Source of the DNA: DATKLX01 sp035542155
Lineage (GTDB): Bacteria > Chloroflexota > Anaerolineae > Anaerolineales > Anaerolineaceae
NCBI GenBank assembly: GCA_035542155.1
Contig: DATKLX010000013.1
Coordinates: 1 to 16,175, forward strand
Direction of reading: 5' to 3'
Length of the DNA: 16,175 bases
The position numbers and the translations under genes were made by a program. Positions within the stretch are counted from its first letter, which is position 1; each line of letters begins with the position of its first letter. The notes beneath the pieces are model-generated. The model made no database searches and had not been told where the DNA came from. It saw only the letters and a program-made list of their open reading frames with translations. Of the stretch, positions 6,670-14,230 are shown one piece after another.

Positions 6670-7887
6670 ATGAATACCAGAACGCTGAAAGTCAGCGGAT
6701 CGATCCTCATGATGGTTACCACCTTGCTGGCCGGATGCAGCGCGCTCGGCCAGGGCCAGCAGCCACTGCCGACCGTGGTGCTGGACCAATCCAAAACCAC
6801 TCCCGCGCCTTCAGCAGTCCAGGCAGACAGCGGAGGCGGGGTGACCGCTTCCGGAACGGTGATGGCCGCGCAGCAGGCTCAACTTGGCTTCCCGCTGGGC
6901 GGCGAGCTGAAGTCGGTGAATGTCAGCGAGGGCGACGTGGTCAAGGCAGGGCAGGTCCTGGCCCGCCTGACCGGAGATGAAGAACAGCAGGCCGCCGTAT
7001 CGGCGGCTGAGCTCAGTGTGCTGAGCGCGCAGCAGGATCTGGAGCGGCTGCAGAAGGGAGCCGCGCTGGTCACCGCGCAGGCTCAACTGGCGGCGACCCA
7101 GGCGCAAAAAGCGCTCGACGACGCCCAAAAACACCGCCGTAACCTGGACTTCCGCGCCAGCGCAGACCAGATCGCCGCGGCCAACGCCAACTACATCCTA
7201 GCCCAGAACGAGGTCGACAAACGTCAGGAACAGTATGATTCCATCGCTGGACGCCCGGAGGACGATGCTACTCGAGCGCTGGCGCTGGCTAACCTGGAAA
7301 ACGCCAAGAAAGCCCGGGACAAAGCCCTGATCAACCTGAACTGGTACAAGGGGAAGGCTGACCCCAAAGATATCTCAGAAGCCGACGCCGACCTTGCAGT
7401 AGCCCAGGCCAAGCTGGACGATGCGAAAGCTCAGTTGGAAAAAGTGCAAAATGGCCCGGACCCGGACCAGTTCGCTCTGCTCCAGTCGCGCTTGAAATCA
7501 GCGCAGGATCAGGCCAACGCGGCCCGCGCCAGCCTGGAAAACCTTGAACTTAAAGCACCGATCAATGGTACGGTGGTCGCAGTCAGTGCTAAGGCTGGCG
7601 AGATGCTTGCCCCGGCGAAAGTGTTGATCGTGATCAGCGACGTATCCAATTTTTATGTGGAAACAACCGACCTGAGCGAGCGCGACGTGCCGATGGTGGC
7701 GGTCGGCCAACCCGTGCGAGTACACGTCAAGGCGCTGAACAAGGATGTGAAGGGAAAGGTTACCCGGATTTCGCCAGTGGCAGATACCCTGGGCGGTGAC
7801 GTGGTTTACAAGACACGCATCGAAATGGACGAGTATCCATCCGGTCTGCGGGCCGGGATGAGCGTGGACGTGCAGTTTGGCAGTTAA
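6670..7887 (+). CDS. Lipoprotein efflux adaptor, HlyD/MacA-like membrane fusion protein
   Basis: This 405-residue exported adaptor begins with MNTRTLKVSGSILMMVTTLL and a lipobox LLAGC with Cys23, so it should be a lipoprotein anchored on the outer face of the membrane. The frame is open upstream to 6589, but the ATG at 6670 gives the signal peptide and has GGGAG 6 nt before it. A first lipoyl-like half domain (about 62-100, GGELKSVNVSEGDVVKAGQ) leads into a long Ala/Gln-rich coiled-coil hairpin (about 105-290). The second lipoyl half follows (about 294-313, LKAPINGTVVAVSAKAGEML), then a beta-barrel and membrane-proximal region. This is the MacA/HlyD plan. As the fourth exporter gene it should cap the permease pair. 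No outer-membrane channel gene is nearby. Confidence 0.92.
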   Translation: MNTRTLKVSGSILMMVTTLLAGCSALGQGQQPLPTVVLDQSKTTPAPSAVQADSGGGVTASGTVMAAQQAQLGFPLGGELKSVNVSEGDVVKAGQVLARLTGDEEQQAAVSAAELSVLSAQQDLERLQKGAALVTAQAQLAATQAQKALDDAQKHRRNLDFRASADQIAAANANYILAQNEVDKRQEQYDSIAGRPEDDATRALALANLENAKKARDKALINLNWYKGKADPKDISEADADLAVAQAKLDDAKAQLEKVQNGPDPDQFALLQSRLKSAQDQANAARASLENLELKAPINGTVVAVSAKAGEMLAPAKVLIVISDVSNFYVETTDLSERDVPMVAVGQPVRVHVKALNKDVKGKVTRISPVADTLGGDVVYKTRIEMDEYPSGLRAGMSVDVQFGS

Positions 7888-7907
7888 TCAACGAATCAGG
7901 AGGGGAT

Positions 7908-9077
7908 ATGGCGTTTCGGTATGCAGTCTTTGGCAGCGGGAGGCAAGGCACCGCGGCGGCGTATGACCTGGCCCGTTGGGGCGAAGCTGAATCGGTCCTG
8001 CTTGCCGACCAGGACCTGGAAGCAGCCTGTGTGGCCGCCGGCCGGGTGAATGATTTGATCGGGGGGGAGGTTTGCCAGCCGCTCCAGTTGGATGTGACCA
8101 ATGCTCAGGACGTCGAAGAGGCGCTCACCGGGATCGATGTCCTGCTCAGCGCAGTGCCCTATACCTATAATCTCAAGCTGACCGAATTCGCGGTGCGAGC
8201 CGGGGTTTCCATGTGCGACCTGGGCGGGCACGTTGGAATTGGACGCGAGCAGCATGGCTACCACAGCGCAGCGCTCGAGGCGGGGATCAGCGTTATCCCG
8301 AACTGCGGCCAGGTGCCGGGGATGGGGACGACGCTGATCGTGCACGCCATGAGCATGCTGGATCAGGCGGTGGATGTAATTATGTGGGACGGCGGTCTGC
8401 CGCAGTTCCCGCGTCCACCGTTCAACTACAAGATGACCTTCAGCATCGTCGGCTTGAGCAACGAGTACGCCGAGAACGCGATGTTCCTGCGCGATTGGCA
8501 GGTGACCGAGGTCGAGACGATGACCGAGCTCGAGGAGGTTGAGTTTCCCGAGCCGATCGGGAAACTGGAGGCTTTCGTCACCGGGGGAGGAATCGACACG
8601 CTTCCCTGGACCTTCGCCGGGAAAGTGCGCAGCTTGCAGAATAAGACGCTGCGTTACCCCGGGCATTTTGCCCAGATGAGAGCCTGTTACGACCTGGGAC
8701 TGTGGGGGCTCGAACCGATCCAGGTCGATGGGGTGGAGGTGGTTCCTCGCCGGGTCTTCGAGGCGCTGTTTGCCGCGCGAGTCACCTTCCCGGATGACCC
8801 GGACATGGCGATCATCCGGATTAAGGCTGCCGGGGAGAAAGACGGTCGCCCGGCGGAGGCGCTGGTCGAGATGATCGATTATTACGATCCACGTACCGGC
8901 TTCACCGCGATGGAGCGCTGCACGGGGTGGAGCGCCGCGATTGTGGCCGGGATGATGTCCAGGAAGCAGACTCCACCAGGGGCGGGAGGGGTGGAAATCA
9001 TGGTTCCGCCGCAGCCCTTCATCGAGGAGCTGGCACGGCGCGGGATAGCCATCAAAGAAGTGGTTCGGTTTCAGTAA
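7908..9077 (+). CDS. Saccharopine dehydrogenase-family oxidoreductase, lysine 6-dehydrogenase-like
   Basis: This 389-residue protein has an N-terminal Rossmann fold with the dinucleotide motif GSGRQG (9-14), an acidic residue after the second strand (VLLADQD) and DVLLSAVPY in the middle of the domain. The family-typical NCGQVPGMGTTLIVHAM follows, then a C-terminal substrate/dimer domain. The closest known group is the saccharopine dehydrogenase superfamily, including the single-domain L-lysine 6-dehydrogenases of similar length, which oxidise the epsilon-amine of lysine with NAD. The substrate could differ. An excellent AGGAGG site lies before the ATG, 20 nt after the adaptor stop. No terminator intervenes, and a strong one follows at 9094, so it reads as the last gene of the exporter operon. 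Confidence 0.82.
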   Translation: MAFRYAVFGSGRQGTAAAYDLARWGEAESVLLADQDLEAACVAAGRVNDLIGGEVCQPLQLDVTNAQDVEEALTGIDVLLSAVPYTYNLKLTEFAVRAGVSMCDLGGHVGIGREQHGYHSAALEAGISVIPNCGQVPGMGTTLIVHAMSMLDQAVDVIMWDGGLPQFPRPPFNYKMTFSIVGLSNEYAENAMFLRDWQVTEVETMTELEEVEFPEPIGKLEAFVTGGGIDTLPWTFAGKVRSLQNKTLRYPGHFAQMRACYDLGLWGLEPIQVDGVEVVPRRVFEALFAARVTFPDDPDMAIIRIKAAGEKDGRPAEALVEMIDYYDPRTGFTAMERCTGWSAAIVAGMMSRKQTPPGAGGVEIMVPPQPFIEELARRGIAIKEVVRFQ

Positions 9078-9093
9078 ATTGGGAATGGAAACC

Positions 9094-9131
9094 AGACCCT
9101 AAGGATTTCCGAAACCCTTAGGGTCTTCTTT
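9094..9131 (+). terminator. Intrinsic terminator of the tetR-exporter-dehydrogenase operon
   Basis: AGACCCTAAGG and CCTTAGGGTCT form a perfect 11-bp stem around an 11-nt loop, followed by TTCTTT. It starts 17 bp after the dehydrogenase stop. It lies between convergent genes but has a T tail only on the plus strand. Confidence 0.85.
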
Positions 9132-9136
9132 GTGAA

Positions 9137-10108
9137 TTACTGCGACCACCTGGTCGGAAGGCGATCCCAGCGGTGGGCGCGGAGCTGTTCGAGAAGGGCC
9201 GGATCCAGAGGGCCTTTCTCACTGGCAGCGATGTTGGCCTCGACGTTGCGCAGGCGGCGCATTCCGGGGATCACGGTGCTGACGACGGGGTTGGAGAGGA
9301 TGAAGCGCAGCGCCAGCTCGGGCATGGTCATGCCGGCAGGGATGAGGGGTCGTAAGGCCTCGGCACGTTCGACGCTGGATTTCAAATTCTCGGGGACGAA
9401 ATAGGAATTGCGCCAGTCGCCCTGCGGCCATTTGCTATCGAGGGTGAGCGCGCCGGTGAGAGTTCCCTCATCGAACGGCACACGAGCGATCACCGCCACG
9501 CCCAGCTCGCGGCAGAGGGGGAAGAGGTGATCCTCGGGAGCCTGATCGAAGACGTTGTAAATCACCTGGACCGCGTCGACTAGGCCGGTGCGCAGGGTTT
9601 CGAGGACGTTGTCGGGCTCCCAGCGGTTGACGCTAATCCCGATCGCGCGGACCAGGCTCTCCTGTTTCAAGCTTTGAACGGCTTTCTGCCAGCCCGCATC
9701 CTGGCCCCATTTGTCATTCCAGGTGTGGAACTGGATGAGGTCCAGCGTTTGGAGGCCGAGGTTATCCAGACTCTTCTCGGTGTACTCGCGGATGTGATCC
9801 GGAGAGTAATTGTCCGCCAGAAGAAACCCCGACCGAGAGGGCCATTTTCGACTCCTGGGCGGGATTTTGGTGGCAGTATAGAGGCGCTTTTCGGGATGTG
9901 CGTGGACCAGCTTCCCCAGGAGGCGCTCGCTGTGGCCATCCCCATAAGCCCAGGCGGTGTCGAAGAAATTGCAGCCCAATTCGACGGAGCGTTCCAGAGA
10001 TCCCATCGATTCTTCATCTTCCGAGCCGGTCCACCCGCCCATCCCCCACATGCCATAGCCGATGTCACTGACCTGCCAGCCGGTCCTTCCAAAGGTTCGA
10101 TAGCGCAT
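9137..10108 (-). CDS. Aldo/keto reductase
   Basis: This 323-residue protein is of the usual length for this TIM-barrel, NADPH-dependent carbonyl reductase family. The catalytic tetrad is visible: Asp50 and Tyr55 in FFDTAWAYGDGHSE, Lys81 in YTATKIPP, and His128 in LIQFHTWND. The N-terminal FGRTGWQVSDIGYGMWGMGG and the cofactor-binding C-terminal NPVVSTVIPGMRRLRNVEAN also fit. GGAGG lies 9 nt before the ATG on the minus strand. The gene is divergent from the dipeptide-epimerase-like gene and probably shares a regulatory region with it. It would reduce an aldehyde or ketone in the cytoplasm; the natural substrate cannot be told. Confidence 0.93.
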   Translation of the reverse strand: MRYRTFGRTGWQVSDIGYGMWGMGGWTGSEDEESMGSLERSVELGCNFFDTAWAYGDGHSERLLGKLVHAHPEKRLYTATKIPPRSRKWPSRSGFLLADNYSPDHIREYTEKSLDNLGLQTLDLIQFHTWNDKWGQDAGWQKAVQSLKQESLVRAIGISVNRWEPDNVLETLRTGLVDAVQVIYNVFDQAPEDHLFPLCRELGVAVIARVPFDEGTLTGALTLDSKWPQGDWRNSYFVPENLKSSVERAEALRPLIPAGMTMPELALRFILSNPVVSTVIPGMRRLRNVEANIAASEKGPLDPALLEQLRAHRWDRLPTRWSQ

Positions 10109-10176
10109 TATCGGTTGCCTCCAAATTCAAAGAATTGGTTCCGAAGTTTATGACCGAAGCGAACTTAACCTCTGGA

Positions 10177-10205
10177 ATTATAGGGTCTGTCCACTTGAAT
10201 CGCAA
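10177..10205 (-). promoter_or_regulatory. Promoter of the aldo/keto reductase gene
   Basis: On the minus strand TTGCGA (plus 10205-10200) is 17 bp upstream of a perfect TATAAT (plus 10182-10177). The leader would be about 60 nt. Confidence 0.6.
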
Positions 10206-10214
10206 GAAACTCTT

Positions 10215-10220
10215 TATAAT
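10215..10220 (+). promoter_or_regulatory. -10 element of the epimerase-like gene
   Basis: A perfect TATAAT lies 39 bp before the ATG. No good -35 is found at 16-18 bp; the closest hexamer, TTGAAT at 10195, is only 14 bp away, so activation by a protein is possible. Confidence 0.5.
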
Positions 10221-10259
10221 GGGGGTAGCATTTGAATTCCAGAGCTGAGGAGGTCAAAG

Positions 10260-11321
10260 ATGCAGATCACCAAGGCTGAAGTTACCCCGGTTGAATTAAA
10301 GCTGCAGCACCCAACCAGGCTGGCTGGCTTACCAGAAATCGGCAGCGTTACGGCCATTTTTGTACGGCTGGAAACGCGCCAGGGCCAGAGCGCCTGGGGC
10401 TGTACGGTTGCCCATCGCGAGCTCACCGGCGAGGATCCCGGTGAGGTAGTGCGAGTCTGTGAAGATTGCGCCACCCTGGTGGTTGATCTGCACCCACTCA
10501 ACCTTGAATACTCATTAGACCGCCTTGCAAACCAGGAGAAGGTTACCCCGGCGGTCCTGTGCGCTTTCGATCTTGCCTTCTTTGACCTGCTCAGCCTGGC
10601 CGCGGATATGCCGCTCTACCGGCTGCTGGGCGGATACCGCAGCCGGATCCAGACCTCGGTGACGCTGCCAATCGCTCCCACCGACGAAAGCGTGGAAAGG
10701 GCCTGCGAGCGGGCCAGCCAGGGATTCCGTATCCTCAAGATCAAAGGTGGGATGGACCCAGACGAAGACGTCCAGCGGGTCGAGGCGATCCACCAGATAC
10801 TGCCCGACCATTTGCTGCGCCTGGATGTCGACGGGGGTTATTCCATCCAGGAAGCGCTGGACGTTGCGAGGGCCCTGGAGGGAAAGATTGAGATGCTGGA
10901 GCAGCCGGTCCGCGCTGAAGATCACGAGGGCCTGCGGAAGGTGAAGGAGCTCAGCCCGATCCCAATCCTGGCCGATCAAAGCGTGACCGGCCCTGCTTCT
11001 GCCCTGGAGCTGGCGGCCAATCGGGTCGTGGACGGGTTGACGATCAAGCTGGCGAGCTGCGGGGGACTGCGCTGCGCTCACCAGATCGACGCTGTTGCCC
11101 GTGCCGCGAGAATGGCAACGATGGTCGGCTGCTGGATCGAGCCTGCCATGCTGACTTCCGCGGGATTGAGCCTGGCTCTGAGCAGTCCAAACGTCCGCTA
11201 CGGGGACCTGGATGGATTTTTGGACCTGATCGATGACCCGTCGCGGGCGGGCTTTGTCTTGAAGGATGGCTGGTTGTCCGCCGCGGAGGTGTCCGGGCTC
11301 GGCTATACGGTTGAATTGTAG
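10260..11321 (+). CDS. Enolase-superfamily dipeptide epimerase (L-Ala-D/L-Glu epimerase type)
   Basis: This 353-residue muconate-lactonizing-subgroup enzyme has an N-terminal capping domain and a TIM barrel. Residues expected for catalysis are present: the KxK pair Lys160/Lys162 (RILKIKGG), metal ligands Asp189 (RLDVDGGYS), Glu214 (MLEQPV) and Asp239 (LADQSV), and the opposite general base Lys263 (IKLASCGGL). The GDLDG motif with Asp316 and Asp318 is the mark of dipeptide epimerases, where it holds the substrate's free amino group. WIEPAMLTSAGLSLAL is the matching late-barrel segment. Such enzymes invert one residue of a dipeptide, often in peptidoglycan-peptide recycling, but specificity varies. 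GAGGAGG lies shortly before the ATG. Ser and Gln after the third metal ligand differ from the common ADES form. Confidence 0.87.
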   Translation: MQITKAEVTPVELKLQHPTRLAGLPEIGSVTAIFVRLETRQGQSAWGCTVAHRELTGEDPGEVVRVCEDCATLVVDLHPLNLEYSLDRLANQEKVTPAVLCAFDLAFFDLLSLAADMPLYRLLGGYRSRIQTSVTLPIAPTDESVERACERASQGFRILKIKGGMDPDEDVQRVEAIHQILPDHLLRLDVDGGYSIQEALDVARALEGKIEMLEQPVRAEDHEGLRKVKELSPIPILADQSVTGPASALELAANRVVDGLTIKLASCGGLRCAHQIDAVARAARMATMVGCWIEPAMLTSAGLSLALSSPNVRYGDLDGFLDLIDDPSRAGFVLKDGWLSAAEVSGLGYTVEL

Positions 11322-11391
11322 GGCTTAAGCCGCAACTATCGGGATGTGTCTTTTCAACGTTATAACCGGGGAGGAAGGGAGGAAATAAGCT

Positions 11392-12276
11392 ATGCCGGCT
11401 CAAATCATCGATGGAAAGGCGATCGCGCAGGAGGTACGCGCGGAAACCGCGGCGGCGGTGGCCCAACGGAGCCTGAGGGGGCTTTCACAACCCACGCTGG
11501 CGACTGTACTGGTGGGGGACCGGCCCGATTCGGCGGCGTACGTGGCTTCCAAGCAAAAAACCAGTGCTGAGCTGGGGATGGGCTCGGTGAGCCGCCACCT
11601 GCCAACCACCACCAACCAGGCCGAGGTCGAAGAGACTGTCCGCGAGGTGAACGCCGATCCACGAGTGAACGGGGTGCTGGTACAACTGCCCATGCCGAAG
11701 CACATCGACGAGGAGCGGGTGCTCTCGCTGATCAGCGTCGAGAAAGACGTGGACGGGATCTCACCGCTGAATATCGGGCGGCTGGCGCAAAAAGGACGGG
11801 AGCCGCTGTTCGCGCCCTGCACCGCGGAGGGGTGCATCTACCTGCTCGACTGGGTGGGGGTTTCGATCGAGGGGGCAAACGCGGTGGTCCTGGGGCGCTC
11901 GAATATCGTGGGTATGCCGGCGGCGCTGCTGTTGATCCGGCGCAACGCCACGGTGACGGTATGCCACTCCCGGACCCGGGACCTGCCAGGAATGATCCGC
12001 CAGGCTGATATTTTGATCGCGGCGATCGGACGAACGGAGTTCGTCCGCGGGGATTGGATTAAACCTGGGGCGGCGGTGATCGATGTGGGGATCAATGAGG
12101 TGCCAGATGCGACGAAGAAGAGCGGCCGGCGGTTGGTAGGGGACGTGAATTTTGGAGAGGCCAGAGATGTGGCTGGCTGGATCACGCCGGTGCCGGGGGG
12201 AGTCGGGCCGATGACGATCGCGATATTGATGCGGAATACGCTGAGGGCAGCGGAGATACAAGATGGGGCCAATTGA
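11392..12276 (+). CDS. folD: Bifunctional methylenetetrahydrofolate dehydrogenase/cyclohydrolase FolD
   Basis: This 294-residue cytoplasmic enzyme interconverts 5,10-methylene- and 10-formyl-tetrahydrofolate with NADP. All signature elements are present: the YxxxK pair Tyr50/Lys54 (SAAYVASKQK), VNGVLVQLPMPKHI (92-105), KDVDG with Asp121, the cofactor segment VVLGRSNIVGMPAALLL (165-181) and the C-terminal TPVPGGVGPMTIAIL. Length is normal. GGGAGG lies 9 nt before the ATG. It follows the epimerase gene after 70 bp with no clear terminator between, so some read-through is possible. In an organism using a methanol methyltransferase, FolD would carry part of the folate one-carbon flow, but it is also a housekeeping gene almost everywhere. 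Confidence 0.97.
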   Translation: MPAQIIDGKAIAQEVRAETAAAVAQRSLRGLSQPTLATVLVGDRPDSAAYVASKQKTSAELGMGSVSRHLPTTTNQAEVEETVREVNADPRVNGVLVQLPMPKHIDEERVLSLISVEKDVDGISPLNIGRLAQKGREPLFAPCTAEGCIYLLDWVGVSIEGANAVVLGRSNIVGMPAALLLIRRNATVTVCHSRTRDLPGMIRQADILIAAIGRTEFVRGDWIKPGAAVIDVGINEVPDATKKSGRRLVGDVNFGEARDVAGWITPVPGGVGPMTIAILMRNTLRAAEIQDGAN

Positions 12277-12302
12277 GAACCGAGAACCGAGATCCGAAAA
12301 CC
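12275..12302. repeat. Four degenerate 7-bp tandem units after folD
   Basis: GAGAACC, GAGAACC, GAGATCC and GAAAACC follow each other directly, starting in the folD stop codon. The rest of the 102-bp gap to the convergent exporter gene holds a weak 6-bp hairpin (12305-12326) and a T-run at 12369, but no convincing terminator. Confidence 0.5.
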
Positions 12303-12378
12303 GTAAGAACATAGGAATCCGTTCTTCGCTTCGTTTGCGGATGAACCGGACCTTTGGCAACCTTTGTGTTTTTTGTAG

Positions 12379-14214
12379 TTAATGTTCTTCGGCCTGTTTG
12401 CGCCAGGATTCGATGTATTCGAGGGACTGGTGGCGGAAGTAGGTGTCATAGAGGCCGGCATATTCGCCACCCCTTGCCATCAGCGCGGAATGGCTGCCTT
12501 CTTCGATGATCTTCCCGTGGCGGAGGACGATGATGCGGTCAGCGGATTTGATCGTGGACAGGCGATGGGCGATGACGATGGCAGTGCGGTCCTGGAGAAC
12601 CACGTCCAGGCCCTCCTGGATCTGGGCCTCGGTCAGAGGGTCGACGCTGGCGGTAGCCTCATCCAGGATAATCACCGCAGGGTCCTGGAGGAGAACGCGG
12701 GCCAGGGCGACGAGCTGGCGCTGGCCCATGGAGATGCCCTTGCCCTCCTCGCCGACCTGGGTCTGCAGGCCTTGAGGAAGAGCGTCCAACCAATCACCGC
12801 CGCCCACGCGAGTCGCCGCGGCGACCACTTCTTCATCGCTGGCGGAAGGCCGGCCGTAGCGAATGTTCTCGGCCACAGTACCGGCAAACAGGAAGGGAGT
12901 CTGGGGGACAATGCCGAGATGGCGGCGGTAGGATGCCAGGTCGAAGGCGCGGATGTCCATTCCATCGACAAGGAGCTGCCCGCCCTGGAATTCGTAGAAG
13001 CGGGCAACGAGTTTCCCCAGGCTGGATTTTCCTGCGCCGGTATGGCCGACCAGGGCCAGGGTCTCGCCGGCATGAATGGTCAGGTTGAAGTCCTCCAGTA
13101 CCTGCTCGTTCGCGGTGTAGCGGAAATCCAGATCGCGGAACTCGATATGGCCTTTGAGGCGCGGGGCCGGGCGGTCGCCGATCTGCACGATGCGAGGCTC
13201 GGCGTCGATCAGGGCAAAGACCCGCTCACTGGCGGCCAGACCGAGCTGGAACTGGCTCCAGAATGAGGCGATGCTGACCAGGGGAAACCAGAAAAGGTTG
13301 ATGCCCTCGATGAAGAGGTAGAAGTTGCCGCCGGAGATCGTTCCACCGATGACGCTCATTCCACCAAAGTAGACGATCAATGCCGTGCCGATACCCGAAA
13401 TGGCGCCGAGGATGGGGAAAATGCTGCTCAAGGTCAGACCCTGGCGGAGGCTGAGGCGATAGGCGCGGGCATTGACCGGCACGAATTCAGCGTAGATGCG
13501 CTGTTCCTGGCGGAAGTTCTTGGCGACGCTGATGCCAGTGATCGATTCCTGGACGTTGGCGTTTACCTCAGCGAGCACGCGGCGAGCCTGAGTCGTGGTC
13601 CGGCGGGCGATGCGGCGAAATGCCAGGGCGGTGAAGACCACCACGGGGGCGATGGCCAGGGCGATCAAAGCCAGGCTGAAGTTGATCGTGACCAGCAGGC
13701 TGACGACGATGATTACAATCAGCACCTGACTCATTAAGTCCAGGGTCAGGGTGACGACGTTGGAGAAATCCTGGGTGTCAGAGGTGACGCGGCTGACGAT
13801 CTTGCCCGAGGAATATTCATCGTAGAAGGACATGTCGCGGGCGAGAACCGCATCGAAAGCATCCTGGCGCAGCTTGAGGACCACATCACCAACAGTGCGG
13901 GCGGTGAGGTTCTGGCGGAAAAAGTTGAAGGTCCAGGAAAACGCGCCGGAGAAGAAGATGGCGACGATGAGCCAGGCAGTGCGCTGCCAGAGGGTCTCTT
14001 TGAGGTCTGCTACTCCGCTCAACTGGTCGAGTCCGCGGGCGATGAGGAACGGAAAGGCAGCGTCCATGAGGGAATTGAGCACGATCAACACAGCCACCAC
14101 GGCCATTTTTGAAAGGTGTGGGCGGAAATAACCGATAATGCGCGCCACAAGCTGGCGGTCCTGATATTCACGGTCATACGCCTCAGCGTCGAGACCGTCC
14201 AGAATAAATCCCAT
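12379..14214 (-). CDS. Heterodimeric ABC exporter half-transporter, subunit with canonical Walker B
   Basis: This 611-residue protein fuses a six-helix exporter membrane domain (about 25-330) to an ATPase domain. Walker A is GHTGAGKSS (about 388-396) and Walker B is VIILDEATASVD with the catalytic Glu. The signature loop, however, reads GISMGQRQL rather than LSGGQ. This combination is the TM288/BmrD side of heterodimeric multidrug exporters: its own ATP site residues are good, but the signature it donates to the partner site is degenerate. AGGAG lies 6 nt before the ATG. It starts 16 nt after the upstream half-transporter, so both are made from one message. The partner shows the matching opposite defect. 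Substrate (drug, lipid or peptide) is unknown. Confidence 0.93.
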   Translation of the reverse strand: MGFILDGLDAEAYDREYQDRQLVARIIGYFRPHLSKMAVVAVLIVLNSLMDAAFPFLIARGLDQLSGVADLKETLWQRTAWLIVAIFFSGAFSWTFNFFRQNLTARTVGDVVLKLRQDAFDAVLARDMSFYDEYSSGKIVSRVTSDTQDFSNVVTLTLDLMSQVLIVIIVVSLLVTINFSLALIALAIAPVVVFTALAFRRIARRTTTQARRVLAEVNANVQESITGISVAKNFRQEQRIYAEFVPVNARAYRLSLRQGLTLSSIFPILGAISGIGTALIVYFGGMSVIGGTISGGNFYLFIEGINLFWFPLVSIASFWSQFQLGLAASERVFALIDAEPRIVQIGDRPAPRLKGHIEFRDLDFRYTANEQVLEDFNLTIHAGETLALVGHTGAGKSSLGKLVARFYEFQGGQLLVDGMDIRAFDLASYRRHLGIVPQTPFLFAGTVAENIRYGRPSASDEEVVAAATRVGGGDWLDALPQGLQTQVGEEGKGISMGQRQLVALARVLLQDPAVIILDEATASVDPLTEAQIQEGLDVVLQDRTAIVIAHRLSTIKSADRIIVLRHGKIIEEGSHSALMARGGEYAGLYDTYFRHQSLEYIESWRKQAEEH

Positions 14215-14230
14215 AGATTTCTCCTAAACG

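Larger units (their letters stand above)
10170..10244. repeat. 10-bp inverted repeat around the divergent promoters
   Basis: CTCTGGAATT (10170-10179) and AATTCCAGAG (10235-10244) are perfect inverse copies separated by 55 bp. The left arm overlaps the -10 of the minus-strand promoter and the right arm lies just downstream of the plus-strand start. They could be paired sites for one regulator. No regulator gene is adjacent. Confidence 0.5.

Noticed and set aside
9674..10153. A 159-codon plus-strand frame opposite the aldo/keto reductase
   Set aside because: Antisense to the catalytic region of a clear enzyme gene; no domain or ribosome site.
11322..11331. Palindrome GGCTTAAGCC between the epimerase-like gene and folD
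   Set aside because: A 10-bp self-complementary sequence has no loop and no T-run, and no regulator or second copy supports an operator.
12382..13266. A 294-codon plus-strand frame opposite the second ABC exporter gene
   Set aside because: Lies wholly antisense to the conserved ATPase domain, low-complexity translation, no ribosome site seen.
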